Shown piece after piece: positions 6,202-7,314 of a stretch of 7,314 bases of DNA (position 1 is its first letter; every line of letters begins with the position of its first letter). The notes below the pieces were generated by a model. That model was not told where the DNA came from. It ran no database searches and was given only the letters and a program-made list of their open reading frames with translations. The translations under genes and the position numbers were made by a program. The stretch comes from Alphaproteobacteria bacterium (lineage in GTDB: Bacteria; Pseudomonadota; Alphaproteobacteria; Puniceispirillales; Puniceispirillaceae): assembly GCA_011525265.1 (NCBI GenBank), contig WTHV01000027.1, positions 1-7,314 of the forward strand. Direction: 5' to 3'.

Positions 6202-7314
6202 TGGTTCTCTCCTGGGGTAATAGCGAGCAGGTCTGTCAGGCTATTGGCAAGCGCGTGCAGGCGCAAAAGACCATATTCCTGTTGCCATTTGGCTTGTGAC
6301 AGCTCGATTGTTTTTTCGGTGCGTTCTTGCAATAGCTGGATAATTTGTTGACGCGAAACAAGTGAATTACCAACAAGTGCATTCAAGCTTTGGTAACGCT
6401 CATCAATATCTTTGTATTGTTCTTGCAAAGTGATGATCTCAGCCTTGCGCTTTTCAAGGATAATTCTGCCTTGTTCTGTATTGGTTTTGTGATTACGCAA
6501 TTGCTCATCACGTTGTGAAATCAGCTCTTTGACTTGCCAGCTTTTTTGCTGTTGGCGCGCTTCATTAGCGCCACCATCATATAAAGGCAGGGTAAATTCC
6601 AACCGCCCGACAAGTTGATATTCTGACTCAAAATCAGTGACATCAAAGATCGTTGATTCTAGGACAGAATCAACACGCGGGTAGCGTTCATTTTCAATCG
6701 CCACCAGATCTTCGCGCTCGCCAATGATACGAGCATCAATCACACGCACATTCAGCCAATCTTGACTGTCAATGACAGTGATATCTTCAGGTCTTTTACG
6801 AAGGAAATCTTGCAATAAGGGCAGCGTATCCTCATAGGTTACTTTAAAGCGTGATTGCAATTCGCCATCAACCTCTGCTTTACGACGCTCAGCGCGTTGC
6901 AAGGCAATCTCAGCATTAAGAACAGATAATTTTGCCTCGCGCACCTGTGCCAGTCCGATTGATCCTGCTTCACCTTGTGCCTCAATGGCACGCACATGAG
7001 GGGCCAATTCATCGAGAGCCTTTGTGCGATGAACAATATCATCCTGCGCTGCCTCAATCTGGATCATGATGCGCAAAATATCTTCGACCACAGCCACAAG
7101 ACTGGCTTCGTAATTTAGCCGTTCAGCCTGAAGGCGACTTTCTTCACTGCGCACACGCGCCGCGCCAACACCCCAATCATAAAGGCGATAACGGGCGGTC
7201 AATTCCATATCATAAATATCATCATAGCTATGGTTATAGCCGCGCAATGAGGATGGAAGGGGATCATTATTATTGGTGCGGAAGTTAGAGGCTATTTGTC
7301 GCTCGCCAGAAATA
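6195..7314 (-). CDS. TolC-family outer membrane channel protein (5' partial)
   Basis: Outer-membrane channel component of the type I secretion system. About 372 residues are visible. Two internal repeats typical of TolC are recognisable by their beta-strand/turn elements: one around ARYRLYDWG near the beginning of the visible part, the other around LEFTLPLYDGG about 200 residues later. Each is followed by long alpha-helical, Glu/Gln/Arg-rich stretches that would build the periplasmic tunnel. The frame is open to the window edge: the codons beyond the TTG at 7245-7247 read ISGERQIASNFRTNN and onward with no stop. That TTG is therefore internal, and the signal peptide and N-terminal part lie outside the window. 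The stop TAA (6195-6197) falls inside the start of the ABC gene (overlap ATGTTAA), so this is the upstream visible gene of a coupled three-gene operon. Its promoter is not in the window. Confidence 0.9.
   Translation of the reverse strand, partial: ISGERQIASNFRTNNNDPLPSSLRGYNHSYDDIYDMELTARYRLYDWGVGAARVRSEESRLQAERLNYEASLVAVVEDILRIMIQIEAAQDDIVHRTKALDELAPHVRAIEAQGEAGSIGLAQVREAKLSVLNAEIALQRAERRKAEVDGELQSRFKVTYEDTLPLLQDFLRKRPEDITVIDSQDWLNVRVIDARIIGEREDLVAIENERYPRVDSVLESTIFDVTDFESEYQLVGRLEFTLPLYDGGANEARQQQKSWQVKELISQRDEQLRNHKTNTEQGRIILEKRKAEIITLQEQYKDIDERYQSLNALVGNSLVSRQQIIQLLQERTEKTIELSQAKWQQEYGLLRLHALANSLTDLLAITPGENQC

Noticed and set aside
7245..7247. TTG as the start codon of the TolC-family gene
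   Set aside because: The frame stays open to the window edge with sensible TolC-like residues, and a signal peptide is missing after the TTG, so the true start lies outside.

Overview
The window looks like a stretch of chromosome from a Gram-negative bacterium. An outer-membrane TolC-family gene, an inner-membrane ABC exporter and a HlyD-type adaptor lie together, which requires two membranes. Moderate GC and the protein flavour suggest a proteobacterium, perhaps a marine alphaproteobacterium. That placement is an impression from sequence style, not a search result.

Layout. (1) Positions 2-1174 (+) hold most of an AzgA-type (NCS2) purine permease whose start lies before the window. (2) Positions 1175-1349 are a gene-free gap with a perfect 14-bp inverted repeat, a second stem that depends on G-U pairs, a short hairpin close to the next start codon, and a weak candidate promoter. 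(3) Positions 1350-2201 (+) encode a PlsC-like lysophospholipid acyltransferase. (4) Positions 2198-2875 (-) encode a thiamine pyrophosphokinase. It converges on the acyltransferase, and the two genes share the palindrome CTAG as overlapping stop codons. (5) Positions 2876-2969 separate this gene from the secretion genes and can fold, on the minus strand, into a long hairpin that contains the thiamine pyrophosphokinase ribosome binding site. (6) Positions 2970-7314 (-) are a type I secretion operon transcribed right to left: TolC-family channel (5' end outside the window), ABC permease/ATPase, then HlyD-family adaptor. Its stop and start codons overlap by 7 and 8 nt.

Together the last three genes would form a complete channel from cytoplasm to outside. 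The ABC protein resembles the LapB/LssB class, which exports large RTX adhesins, but begins directly at the transmembrane domain with no room for the usual N-terminal C39-like domain. No secreted substrate is encoded in the window. Thiamine pyrophosphokinase lies downstream on the same strand and could receive readthrough, moderated by the intervening hairpin. The permease and the acyltransferase look like ordinary housekeeping genes.

No mobile element, CRISPR array, tRNA or rRNA was seen. I found no convincing wholly new system. The points most worth a second look are the hairpin before the thiamine pyrophosphokinase gene, the structured gap at 1175-1349, and the unusual N-termini of the two inner-membrane secretion proteins.
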